From NCBI GenBank assembly GCA_900758165.1, contig CAAEQN010000114.1:10972-74971 (forward strand): a DNA stretch of 64,000 nucleotides, written 5' to 3'. Under the pieces are notes generated by a model that was not told the DNA's origin, made no database searches, and saw nothing but the letters and a program-made list of their open reading frames with translations. Position numbers and translations under genes: made by a program. Below, one piece after another: positions 1 through 7,157 of the stretch. Source of the stretch: Clostridia bacterium. Its GTDB lineage: Bacteria; Bacillota; Clostridia; TANB77; CAG-508. Numbering within the stretch: position 1 is the first letter of the stretch; every line of letters starts with the position of its first letter.

Positions 1-1131
1 GTGTTAAATGCTTTTCAAGAAAATGCTGTATCTGCTACAGATTTTTATGGAACTACAGGATATGGATATGATGATATAGGAAGAGAAAAAATAGAAAGAG
101 TATTTTCAAATGTATTACATGCACAAGACTGTATAGTAAGAACACAATTCATATCTGGAACACATGCTTTAACTGTTGCACTATTTGCATTTTTAAGACC
201 AGGAGATACAATGCTTAGCATTAATGGAAAACCATACGATACATTAGATGAAGTAATTGGAATAGAAGAAAATGCAAGTTCATTAAAGTCTTTTGGAATC
301 AAATATGAACAAATAGAATTAATAGACAATGACTTTGATTATGAAAAAATACAAGAAAGATTAAAAGCATCAAAAGTTAAATTAATAGAAATTCAAAGGT
401 CAAAGGGGTATGCTATAAGGAAAAGCATATCATTAGATAAAATTGAAAAAGTAATAAAAAAGATAAGAGAAGTAGACAAAGATGTAATAATTATGATAGA
501 CAATTGTTATTGCGAATTTGTTTCTAAAAAAGAACCATTAGAAGTAGGAGCAGATATAATAGTAGGATCTCTTATAAAAAATTTAGGGGCAGGAATAGCT
601 CCTAATGGGGCATATATTGCAGGAAAAAAAGAATTAGTAAAACTTGCAGCAGAGAGATTAACAGTACCTGGAGAAGGTAAAGGAGTAGGCCCTACTTTAG
701 AAATAAATAAACAATTCTTGTTAGGATTGTTTCTATCTCCTAAAGTAGTAAATGCAAGTGTAAGAACGGCAATATTAACAAGTAAAGTGTTAGAAACTTT
801 AGGCTATGAGGTTGAACCTAAATATAATGAGCAAAGAGTAGATATTGTTCAAACAATAGTATTTAAAAATAGAGAAAAATTAATAAAATATTGCCAAGGA
901 ATACAACAAGGTTCACCTATTGATTCAAATGCATTGCCAGAACCTTGTCCTATACCAGGATATAAAGATGAAGTTATAATGGCTTCTGGAAGTTTTACAC
1001 AAGGTTCTTCTATAGAACTTTCTTGCGATGGACCTTTAAGAGAACCATTTATAGGATTTCAACAAGGGGCATTAACTTACGAATATGGCAGATTAGGATT
1101 GATTAATGCAATTGCAAAAATGCTAGAATAA
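1..1131 (+). CDS. YnbB-like PLP-dependent aminotransferase-fold protein (methionine gamma-lyase / 'aluminium resistance' family), 5' end cut by window
   Basis: PLP-dependent fold-type I enzyme of the YnbB family, whose physiological substrate is poorly defined. Visible family marks are the glycine/tyrosine-rich block GTTGYGYDDIGRE near residues 18-30, the aspartate-bearing MIDNCY (residues 165-170), and SLIKNLGAG, in which Lys193 of this fragment is the expected PLP Schiff-base lysine. The first codon in the window is GTG, but relatives carry roughly 40 more residues before this block. The GTG is therefore probably an internal Val and the gene starts upstream of position 1. It ends 20-30 bases before the flavoprotein gene on the same strand, so the two may be cotranscribed. 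Family call is firm; function is not. Confidence 0.85.
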   Translation: MLNAFQENAVSATDFYGTTGYGYDDIGREKIERVFSNVLHAQDCIVRTQFISGTHALTVALFAFLRPGDTMLSINGKPYDTLDEVIGIEENASSLKSFGIKYEQIELIDNDFDYEKIQERLKASKVKLIEIQRSKGYAIRKSISLDKIEKVIKKIREVDKDVIIMIDNCYCEFVSKKEPLEVGADIIVGSLIKNLGAGIAPNGAYIAGKKELVKLAAERLTVPGEGKGVGPTLEINKQFLLGLFLSPKVVNASVRTAILTSKVLETLGYEVEPKYNEQRVDIVQTIVFKNREKLIKYCQGIQQGSPIDSNALPEPCPIPGYKDEVIMASGSFTQGSSIELSCDGPLREPFIGFQQGALTYEYGRLGLINAIAKMLE

Positions 1132-1160
1132 AAATGTAATAATAAAAAGGAATGAAAAAA

Positions 1161-2423
1161 GTGAAAGTTGTAGTAATTGGTGGTGGACCAGCTGGAATGA
1201 TGGCTGCTATAACATCAAGTAAAAATGGTAATGAAGTATATTTATTAGAAAAAAATAAGAATTTAGGAAAGAAACTGCTAATAACAGGAAAAGGTAGATG
1301 CAATATTACAAGTAGTTTAGACATAAGAGATTTTATATCTAATGTACCAGGAAATGGCAAATTTTTATATAGTGCATTTCAAAATTATACTAATTTAGAT
1401 ATAATAGAATTTCTAAAACAAAACAAAGTGGCAGTAAAAGAAGAAAGAGGAAACAGAATATTTCCTGCATCAGATAAATCTTTAGATGTATTAAAAGCTT
1501 TCGAGAAAGAATTAAATAAACAACATGTAAAAATAAAATTTGGTGTAAAAGCTGTGGAAATAGAAACTTTAAACAAAAAAGTAAATACAGTTGTTTATGA
1601 AGACGAAAACGGTACAACTAAAAAAATAGTGGCCGATAAAGTAATACTTGCAACAGGCGGAAAAACATATCCACAAACAGGTTCTACTGGAGATGGGTAC
1701 AACATAGCAAAAAAATTAGGACATACAATTACAAAAATAAAGCCATCATTAGTACCGCTAACCACAAAGAAAGAATCCTTAAATATATGTAAAAATTTAC
1801 AAGGATTAAGCTTAAGAAATGTAAAAATAAAATTATTAGATGAAACAAAAAATAAAGTAATATATGAAGACTTTGGAGAAATGATGTTTACGCATTTTGG
1901 CGTGTCTGGGCCAACAATATTAAGCTCTTCTGCACATCTATTAAGATATAATAATGTAGAAGAACTTTTAAATAATGGAAAAATAAAACTTATTATAGAT
2001 TTAAAACCAGCATTAACAATAGAAAAGCTAGATTCAAGAATACAAAGAGATTTTGAAAAAGAAAAAAACAAGAATTTTAAAAATAGCCTAAACGAGCTAT
2101 TACCACAAAAATTAATAAATACAATAATAGAATTGTCAGAAATAAATCCAAACAAACAAGTTAATGAAGTAACAAAAGAAGAAAGAATAAAATTAGTTAA
2201 ATTATTAAAATGTTTTACAATAAATATATCTGGATTTAGACCAATAGAAGAAGGAATTATTACTTCAGGAGGAATAAGCATAAAAGAAATAAATCCAAAA
2301 ACAATGGAATCTAAAATAATTAAAGGTCTATTCTTTGCTGGTGAAATAATAGATGTTGATGCATATACAGGAGGATTTAACTTACAAATAGCATATTCAA
2401 CAGGTTATACAGCTGGAATGTAG
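1161..2423 (+). CDS. HI0933/BaiN-type NAD(P)/FAD-dependent oxidoreductase
   Basis: Flavoprotein of the HI0933 (YhiN/BaiN-like) family, about 420 aa. The N-terminus has the FAD dinucleotide-binding signature VVVIGGGPAGMMAA followed by a GKGRCNI block. The middle has ATGGKTYPQTGSTGDG, and the C-terminus has FFAGEIIDVDAYTGGFN and LQIAYSTGY, all typical of the family. Redox substrate is unknown. I chose the GTG at 1161 because AAGGA (about 1147-1151) sits directly against the alternative ATG at 1152 with no spacer, whereas it is about nine bases from the GTG. It lies between the YnbB-like gene and yigZ and is probably part of the same transcript. Confidence 0.88.
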   Translation: MKVVVIGGGPAGMMAAITSSKNGNEVYLLEKNKNLGKKLLITGKGRCNITSSLDIRDFISNVPGNGKFLYSAFQNYTNLDIIEFLKQNKVAVKEERGNRIFPASDKSLDVLKAFEKELNKQHVKIKFGVKAVEIETLNKKVNTVVYEDENGTTKKIVADKVILATGGKTYPQTGSTGDGYNIAKKLGHTITKIKPSLVPLTTKKESLNICKNLQGLSLRNVKIKLLDETKNKVIYEDFGEMMFTHFGVSGPTILSSSAHLLRYNNVEELLNNGKIKLIIDLKPALTIEKLDSRIQRDFEKEKNKNFKNSLNELLPQKLINTIIELSEINPNKQVNEVTKEERIKLVKLLKCFTINISGFRPIEEGIITSGGISIKEINPKTMESKIIKGLFFAGEIIDVDAYTGGFNLQIAYSTGYTAGM

Positions 2424-2518
2424 CTTTTATAGTTCAGAAAGAAGAAATTAGAGTACACTTAACAAGATAAACAAAAATATGTAATTAAAATTTAATTCTC
2501 TAAAGAGAGGAAAGTAAA

Positions 2519-3169
2519 ATGGAAAATATGGAATTTTACACTATAGATAGTTCTGCAACAGCTGAAATAATAGAAAAGAAATCAAGATTTATTGCTAATG
2601 CATATAATGTTGAAAGTAAAGAAGAAGCAGAAGAAAAAATTAAACAAATAAAGAAAAAATATTATGATGCAAAACACAATTGTTTTGCATTTAGTATTAT
2701 AGAAGAAAATAATGTGATATTAAAAAGCAGTGATGATGCAGAGCCGTCAGGCACAGCAGGAGATCCTATTTTAAATGTGATAAAAAAGAATAATTTAAAA
2801 AACATATTAATAGTGGTAACAAGATATTTTGGAGGGATACTTCTAGGTACGGGAGGATTAACTAGAGCGTATTCAAATGCTGCAAGCAGTGTTATAGAAA
2901 AATGTAATATAATAAAGGAAGAAAAAGGATTAGAAGCTATAATAGAATTAGATTATTCGGAAAATGATAAATTTAAGTATTATTGTGAAAAAAATAATAT
3001 TAGAATAACAAATATAGAATATAACGAAAATATAAAATATAATATAGAATTAAATGATGAAGAATATAATAAATTAACATTAAAAAATAAAACGAACAAT
3101 GTAAATTTACTATTCAATGTAAAGAAAATAGAAATAATATGTCGAAAATACGTAGAAAAAGCCATATAA
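2519..3169 (+). CDS. yigZ: YigZ/IMPACT family protein
   Basis: 216-aa protein of the conserved YigZ/IMPACT family. It has an N-terminal UPF0029 domain (about 1-120) and a C-terminal DUF1949 ferredoxin-like domain (about 135-200). Diagnostic stretches are KKSRFIANA near residue 20, DDAEPSGTAGDPIL near 75, and TRYFGGILLGTGGLTRAYS near 100. Bacterial members are thought to act in translation-linked or nucleic-acid-binding roles, but the job is not settled. A good AGAGGAAAG site precedes the ATG. The spo0A promoter starts just downstream, and the last 30 bases contain a TGTCGAA heptamer matching the Spo0A box. Confidence 0.92.
   Translation: MENMEFYTIDSSATAEIIEKKSRFIANAYNVESKEEAEEKIKQIKKKYYDAKHNCFAFSIIEENNVILKSSDDAEPSGTAGDPILNVIKKNNLKNILIVVTRYFGGILLGTGGLTRAYSNAASSVIEKCNIIKEEKGLEAIIELDYSENDKFKYYCEKNNIRITNIEYNENIKYNIELNDEEYNKLTLKNKTNNVNLLFNVKKIEIICRKYVEKAI
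3140..3146 (+). promoter_or_regulatory. Possible Spo0A box (TGTCGAA) upstream of spo0A
   Basis: The heptamer matches the 0A-box consensus TGNCGAA. It lies in the 3' end of yigZ, about 60 bases upstream of the predicted -35 of spo0A. Autoregulation by Spo0A is known in bacilli. A single 7-mer can arise by chance, so confidence is low. Confidence 0.3.
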
Positions 3170-3205
3170 TGTATGGTAAAAACTGGCAAAAAAACCTTAA
3201 ATCTA

Positions 3206-3234
3206 TTGCAAAAAAATCCAAATGCATATATAAT
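3206..3234 (+). promoter_or_regulatory. Sigma-A type promoter of spo0A
   Basis: TTGCAA, 17-base spacer, TATAAT: near-consensus -35 and perfect -10, ending about 50 bases before the spo0A start. The AGGGGGG ribosome site follows. Confidence 0.7.
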
Positions 3235-3285
3235 ACAAATTGTAAAAAATTTACAGTATTATAAAGTATAGGGGGGAACGAAAGA

Positions 3286-4104
3286 TTGAAGGAAAAAATA
3301 ACCGTTTTAATCTCAGATGATAATGTTGAATTTGCAACAACATTAACAAACTATTTAGAAAAGGATGAAGACATTCAAATTGTTGGCAGAGCAAAAGATG
3401 GTGAGGAGGCATTAACAATAATAGCTGCATTAAAACCAGATATTGTACTTTTAGATGTTATAATGCCACACCTAGATGGATTAGGCGTACTAGAGAGACT
3501 AGGTAATATGAAGCTAGATTATGAACCAATATGCATAATGCTTTCGGCAGTAGGACAAGATAAAATAACCCAAAAAGCAATCGCACTCGGAGCACAATAC
3601 TATGTAGTAAAACCATTCGATATAAATGTATTAATAAAAAGAATAAAAGAAATAAAATATTATCAACCATCAGCAAACAGAAATAGCTTTATAGTAAAAG
3701 AAGCTAAAGCTCAATACATCGATATACCACAAAGCGAAAAGAAAAATGAAGATAGTTTAGAGGCACTAGTTACAAATGTAATTCATGAAGTAGGAGTACC
3801 TGCTCATATTAAAGGCTATCAATATTTGAGAGAAGCAATAATGATGGTGGTAAATGATATAGACATAATAAATCAAATAACCAAACAATTATATCCAGAT
3901 ATTGCAGAAAAATATCATACAACGCCAAGTAGAGTAGAACGCGCTATTCGCCATGCAATAGAAGTTGCGTGGGGAAGAGGTCAACCAGATGTAGTAGAAA
4001 ACATATTTGGCTACACAGTTTCAGCAGCCAAAGGCAAACCAACAAATAGCGAATTTATAGCAATGATAGCTGACAAATTAAGATTAGAAATAAAAACAGC
4101 ATAA
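3286..4104 (+). CDS. spo0A: Sporulation master response regulator Spo0A
   Basis: Spo0A activates early sporulation genes and represses transition-state genes once phosphorylated. The receiver domain covers about residues 5-120, with acidic pair D11-D12, phosphoacceptor D57 (IVLLDVIMP) and the conserved lysine in YVVKPFD near 107. The C-terminal Spo0A DNA-binding domain (about 155-270) shows the near-invariant [20 protein letters not shown]. Total length 272 aa is normal. The start is TTG at 3286, placed by the strong GGGGGG site; a weak start codon on a master regulator may limit its level. In many bacilli and clostridia spoIVB lies just upstream of spo0A; here the neighbour is yigZ. spoIIID follows after a terminator. 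Confidence 0.97.
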   Translation: MKEKITVLISDDNVEFATTLTNYLEKDEDIQIVGRAKDGEEALTIIAALKPDIVLLDVIMPHLDGLGVLERLGNMKLDYEPICIMLSAVGQDKITQKAIALGAQYYVVKPFDINVLIKRIKEIKYYQPSANRNSFIVKEAKAQYIDIPQSEKKNEDSLEALVTNVIHEVGVPAHIKGYQYLREAIMMVVNDIDIINQITKQLYPDIAEKYHTTPSRVERAIRHAIEVAWGRGQPDVVENIFGYTVSAAKGKPTNSEFIAMIADKLRLEIKTA

Positions 4105-4146
4105 AAAATGATTATAGAAAAATAATTGAAAACAAAAAATAAAAAA

Positions 4147-4175
4147 TCATAATTGCCCCTCAATATGAATACAAT
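4147..4175 (+). promoter_or_regulatory. Putative sigma-E type promoter of spoIIID
   Basis: TCATAAT (4147-4153), 14-base spacer, then AATACAAT (4168-4175) resembles the sigma-E pattern (TCATATT; CATACAnT). SpoIIID belongs to the sigma-E regulon in known sporulators. The -10 lies inside the left arm of the spo0A terminator hairpin, so a transcript from here would begin near the hairpin loop. Confidence 0.45.
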
Positions 4176-4208
4176 TAAACAAATGTATTCGTATGGGGGT
4201 TTTTCTTT
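4156..4208 (+). terminator. spo0A terminator overlapping the spoIIID start region
   Basis: The left arm (CCCC...TATGAATACA) pairs imperfectly with the right arm (TGTATTCGTATGGGGG), followed by TTTTTCTTT. The spoIIID ATG comes immediately after the U-tract, and the GGGGG of the right arm is the only Shine-Dalgarno candidate for spoIIID. Confidence 0.75.
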
Positions 4209-4460
4209 ATGAAAGGAATATCAATAGAAGAACGTGCATGTACATTAGCACGCTATATAATAGATTCAAAAGATACAGTTAGAGGAGCGGCTAAAAAATA
4301 TGGAATTTCTAAATCTACAGTACATAAAGATGTATCGGAAAGGCTTTTAAAAATTAATCCAGCTCTTGCTTCAGAAGTAAGAATTATATTAGATGAAAAT
4401 AAAGCGGAAAGACATATTAGAGGAGGTCAAGCAACTAAATTAAAATATAGCCATAAATAA
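4209..4460 (+). CDS. spoIIID: Mother-cell sporulation transcription factor SpoIIID
   Basis: Small DNA-binding protein (83 aa) that, in known sporulators, tunes the sigma-E regulon in the mother cell. The helix-turn-helix is clear at about residues 23-45 (VRGAAKKYGISKSTVHKDV), and the C-terminal basic block RHIRGGQATKLKY is a family signature. The ATG directly follows the T-run of the spo0A terminator, with GGGGG nine bases upstream as the ribosome site. The N-terminus aligns well with other SpoIIID proteins at this start. A hairpin after the stop probably ends its transcript; yabG follows on the same strand. Confidence 0.96.
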   Translation: MKGISIEERACTLARYIIDSKDTVRGAAKKYGISKSTVHKDVSERLLKINPALASEVRIILDENKAERHIRGGQATKLKYSHK

Positions 4461-4473
4461 ATTAGCCTAATAC

Positions 4474-4520
4474 AAAGCTTTTTAGTACAATAGATGTATT
4501 AAAAAGCTTTATTTTAGTTT
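4474..4520 (+). terminator. spoIIID terminator
   Basis: AAAGCTTTTTA and TAAAAAGCTTT form an 11-base stem around a 15-base loop, followed by ATTTTAGTTT. Confidence 0.65.
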
Positions 4521-4577
4521 AAATATAAAAAAGAACTTTCTACAAAATGTGACATATAATGTAATAGGTGAAGTAAT

Positions 4578-5387
4578 ATGAAACTAAAAAAAGGTGATAT
4601 TGTAGGAAGATTGTCTTATAACAAAGATATAATTTTTGTTATAAGTAATATAATAAAATTAAAAAATCAAGAAATAGCTATTTTAAAAGGGCTTATTACA
4701 AGAATAGAAGCAGATAGTCCAATTAATGATTTAGAGCTTATTGATGATAATGAAGTTATTGGCGTACTCAATAAATTTGAAAAAGAATTAGAAATAAGAA
4801 AAAACTATTTATCAAATAAAGCAATACAACAATCAAAAAGGAAAAACGAATATTATGGAAGGATATTACATTTAGATGGGGATAAAAAGTATAGTGAAAA
4901 ATCTCAAAGATTTTATAAAAATTTAGGGCTAGATGTTGTTGTAAAAAACATTCCAGAAAGTAAACAACCTTTCATGATTAGCAGTTTATTAAGCAAATAT
5001 AATCCAGACATTCTTGTTGTTACAGGACATGACGGAATGATTAGAAATGGACATAATTATAATGATATATATAACTATAGAAACTCAAAATATTTTGTAG
5101 AGACTGTATTAAGAGCCAGAAGATGGGAGCAAGGAGCAAATAGAATGGCAATTTTTGCAGGTGCGTGTCAAAGTTATTATGAAGCAATAATGGAAGCGGG
5201 CGCAAATTTTGCTTCTTCACCAGCTAGAATATTGATAGATTTTAGAGATCCTTTAATAGTCGCAGAAAGAATAGCAAAAACAGATATGAACCGATATGTT
5301 ACAATAAATGATATAAAAAATGACTTAAGAGATGGCGAAAATGGAGTAAGTGGAATTGGCTCAATGGGAAAGAAAAAAATTCTATAA
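4578..5387 (+). CDS. yabG: Sporulation-specific protease YabG
   Basis: YabG is a spore-coat-processing protease of sporulating Firmicutes (peptidase family U57). This 269-aa protein has the usual N-terminal MKLKKGDIVGRLSY block. It also has LHLDGDKKYSEKS near 95, VVTGHDGMIRN near 150, and FAGACQSYYEAIMEAGANFASSP near 195, where the conserved His and Cys are the likely catalytic residues. The C-terminus is the typical GENGVSGIGSMGK. AGGTGA sits seven bases before the ATG. It follows spoIIID, giving a compact spo0A-spoIIID-yabG cluster. Expression late in the mother cell is expected from relatives, but I could not assign a convincing promoter. Confidence 0.95.
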   Translation: MKLKKGDIVGRLSYNKDIIFVISNIIKLKNQEIAILKGLITRIEADSPINDLELIDDNEVIGVLNKFEKELEIRKNYLSNKAIQQSKRKNEYYGRILHLDGDKKYSEKSQRFYKNLGLDVVVKNIPESKQPFMISSLLSKYNPDILVVTGHDGMIRNGHNYNDIYNYRNSKYFVETVLRARRWEQGANRMAIFAGACQSYYEAIMEAGANFASSPARILIDFRDPLIVAERIAKTDMNRYVTINDIKNDLRDGENGVSGIGSMGKKKIL

Positions 5388-5404
5388 AATACAATAAAAA
5401 ACAA

Positions 5405-5433
5405 TGGACAATAATACTTGGTTATGATAAAAT
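5405..5433 (+). promoter_or_regulatory. Sigma-A-like promoter for the adhesin operon
   Basis: TGGACA, 17-base spacer, TAAAAT, ending about 10 bases before the AGGAGG of the 40-aa ORF. It would drive 5462-16650, whose genes are tightly packed. Confidence 0.45.
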
Positions 5434-5461
5434 TAACTAAAATAGGAGGAAATAAAAACTA

Positions 5462-5584
5462 ATGAATTTAAAAGATAAAGAATCAAAAGAATTGATAGAA
5501 ACATACAATAAAATAGAAACTTTTATTAAATTTTTAGAAAAAGAAAAAAACGATGCTAAAAAGCTAGGAGAACCAAATGAATAA
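5462..5584 (+). CDS. 40-aa hypothetical protein leading the adhesin operon
   Basis: Short ORF with an excellent AGGAGG site (5444-5449) 12 bases upstream of its ATG. It encodes a charged, helical peptide rich in Lys and Glu, with no membrane segment and no cysteine. Its stop overlaps the start of the 525-aa coiled-coil gene by eight bases, a classical translational-coupling arrangement. I do not recognise a family. It is the first gene of an apparent operon that continues through the coiled-coil protein, the adhesin and the SipW-type peptidase. It could be a real small partner protein or a leader ORF that sets translation of the next gene. Confidence 0.6.
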   Translation: MNLKDKESKELIETYNKIETFIKFLEKEKNDAKKLGEPNE

Positions 5585-7154
5585 AATATTAGAAAAAATA
5601 GAAAGTGATAAAGAAATTTTATCTACTATGCCAAGAAACAACAAGAAAAATATAATGAAATATGCACAAAATGTGGAAAACATGCAAGAAGAATACGAAA
5701 AAATACAACAAGAAATATTTAATGAAATGAATAACAGATATAATGAAATTATATCTGTAAAAGAAAATAAAGAAATTGCTATAGAAAAAAATGAAATTGA
5801 TGAATTAGAAAAATTATTAGATATAATAAATACAGTAAAAACATCTTATGAAAAGATGGGTATAGATAGAAAAATATATAAATTAGGAAAATTTTATAAA
5901 GAAAATTTGGAAATTATAAATAAAGAAATCTTATCATGTATAAATAAATTTTCTGAAGTAGGATTAGCGTTGTCTGCCTCTGATTTTGATTATAGTATAT
6001 ATGTCAATGAATATATGCAAGAATTTTTTAAAGAAATAGAAAAAGGAAATATAAATTCAGACTCTATAAAAAGCAAATTTGAAGAAATATACTGGAAATG
6101 TCCAGATTTAATTATCCACATAGAATTAAATTTAAGATATATATATATTAAAAATCAAAAAGTAATTGATAAATACTATGAAACAAGAAAAGCAGAATTG
6201 TTAAAAAACATAAATACAAATGTTGAAGAAATAGAAAAAAAATATAAAAAGGCAAAAGAGAAACTAGAAAAAGATATAAATGTAGATAAATATTTATTAA
6301 CACATGCCTTTTTGGATGGAAAACTTAATGCTAAAGATTATTCAAATGACCAAATGAAGTTAGAATATCTAAAGGTAATTAAAGCAGAAGATATAAACAA
6401 TGCTTCAGAGAAACAACAAGAAGAAATTAATAAAAATTGTATAAAATTTTTAAACAGTTTATATGAATATAAACAATATTTAAAATTTAAATATATATTC
6501 GAAGATATACAAAAAAAATACCAAGAAATAGAGCAACATAAAAATGAATATAATACAATAAGAAAAGAAATAGAAGCAAAAGAGAAAAAACTAAAATCTT
6601 TAAATTCAAAAATAAATGGAAAAGGACTATTTGGAATAAAATCTAAACCTGATAGAAAAGAAAAACAGACTACAGAATATAATTCTATAGTGCTAGAAAT
6701 AAAAGAATTATATAAAAAAATGGATAACGCAAAAATATACGCAAAAATTTCAGAGCATTTAACTGCAGAATCAACAATTTATGATGCATTAAAACTAGCT
6801 AGTCAATTTAATAATTATTTGGTTGATTGCATTATAGAAAACAATAAAACTATTACAGATGAAGAAATAGAAAAGTCAATATTGGAATTAAAAGAATTTT
6901 TAAGTAATCCTCATAATGTAATTATAAAAAATATTACTATATTGGAGAATAAAAATATACCAATAATAATTTCTGATAGATACAAATTATTAAATTTTAC
7001 TATAAATAAAGAAGATATTAATGAAGGAAATCTTGACAATATAATTATGATATTAGAAAAAATACAAAATAATTATAATATACAAAAAAGCAAAATAAAT
7101 TTAGATGAGATGGAATTTATTTGTGAATTTAAAAAAATACTAGATAAAAAATAA
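5577..7154 (+). CDS. Unknown 525-aa coiled-coil protein
   Basis: Not recognised. It is very rich in Lys, Glu, Asn and Ile with long predicted coiled coils (about 25-110, 205-240, 300-385), no signal peptide and no membrane segment, so probably cytoplasmic. Less repetitive islands that might be folded domains are GLALSASDFDYSIYVNEYM (about 125-145) and the region around WKCPDLIIHIELNLRY (about 165-185). The start overlaps the upstream 40-aa ORF, and the stop is three bases before the adhesin start, so it is cotranscribed with the adhesin and the SipW peptidase. A scaffold or export-accessory role for the surface system is an inference from position only. Confidence 0.75.
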   Translation: MNKILEKIESDKEILSTMPRNNKKNIMKYAQNVENMQEEYEKIQQEIFNEMNNRYNEIISVKENKEIAIEKNEIDELEKLLDIINTVKTSYEKMGIDRKIYKLGKFYKENLEIINKEILSCINKFSEVGLALSASDFDYSIYVNEYMQEFFKEIEKGNINSDSIKSKFEEIYWKCPDLIIHIELNLRYIYIKNQKVIDKYYETRKAELLKNINTNVEEIEKKYKKAKEKLEKDINVDKYLLTHAFLDGKLNAKDYSNDQMKLEYLKVIKAEDINNASEKQQEEINKNCIKFLNSLYEYKQYLKFKYIFEDIQKKYQEIEQHKNEYNTIRKEIEAKEKKLKSLNSKINGKGLFGIKSKPDRKEKQTTEYNSIVLEIKELYKKMDNAKIYAKISEHLTAESTIYDALKLASQFNNYLVDCIIENNKTITDEEIEKSILELKEFLSNPHNVIIKNITILENKNIPIIISDRYKLLNFTINKEDINEGNLDNIIMILEKIQNNYNIQKSKINLDEMEFICEFKKILDKK

Positions 7155-7157
7155 TAT

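Noticed and set aside
1595..2281. Long minus-strand open frame within the flavoprotein gene
   Set aside because: Shadow ORF of an AT-rich gene; hydrophobic low-complexity product and no ribosome site. The same applies to most other minus-strand frames across the window.
4535..4561. Sigma-K-like promoter before yabG (AC, 16-base spacer, CATATAATG)
   Set aside because: The start of transcription would fall on the ribosome site at 4566-4571, leaving almost no leader; the -10 also departs from consensus at its end.
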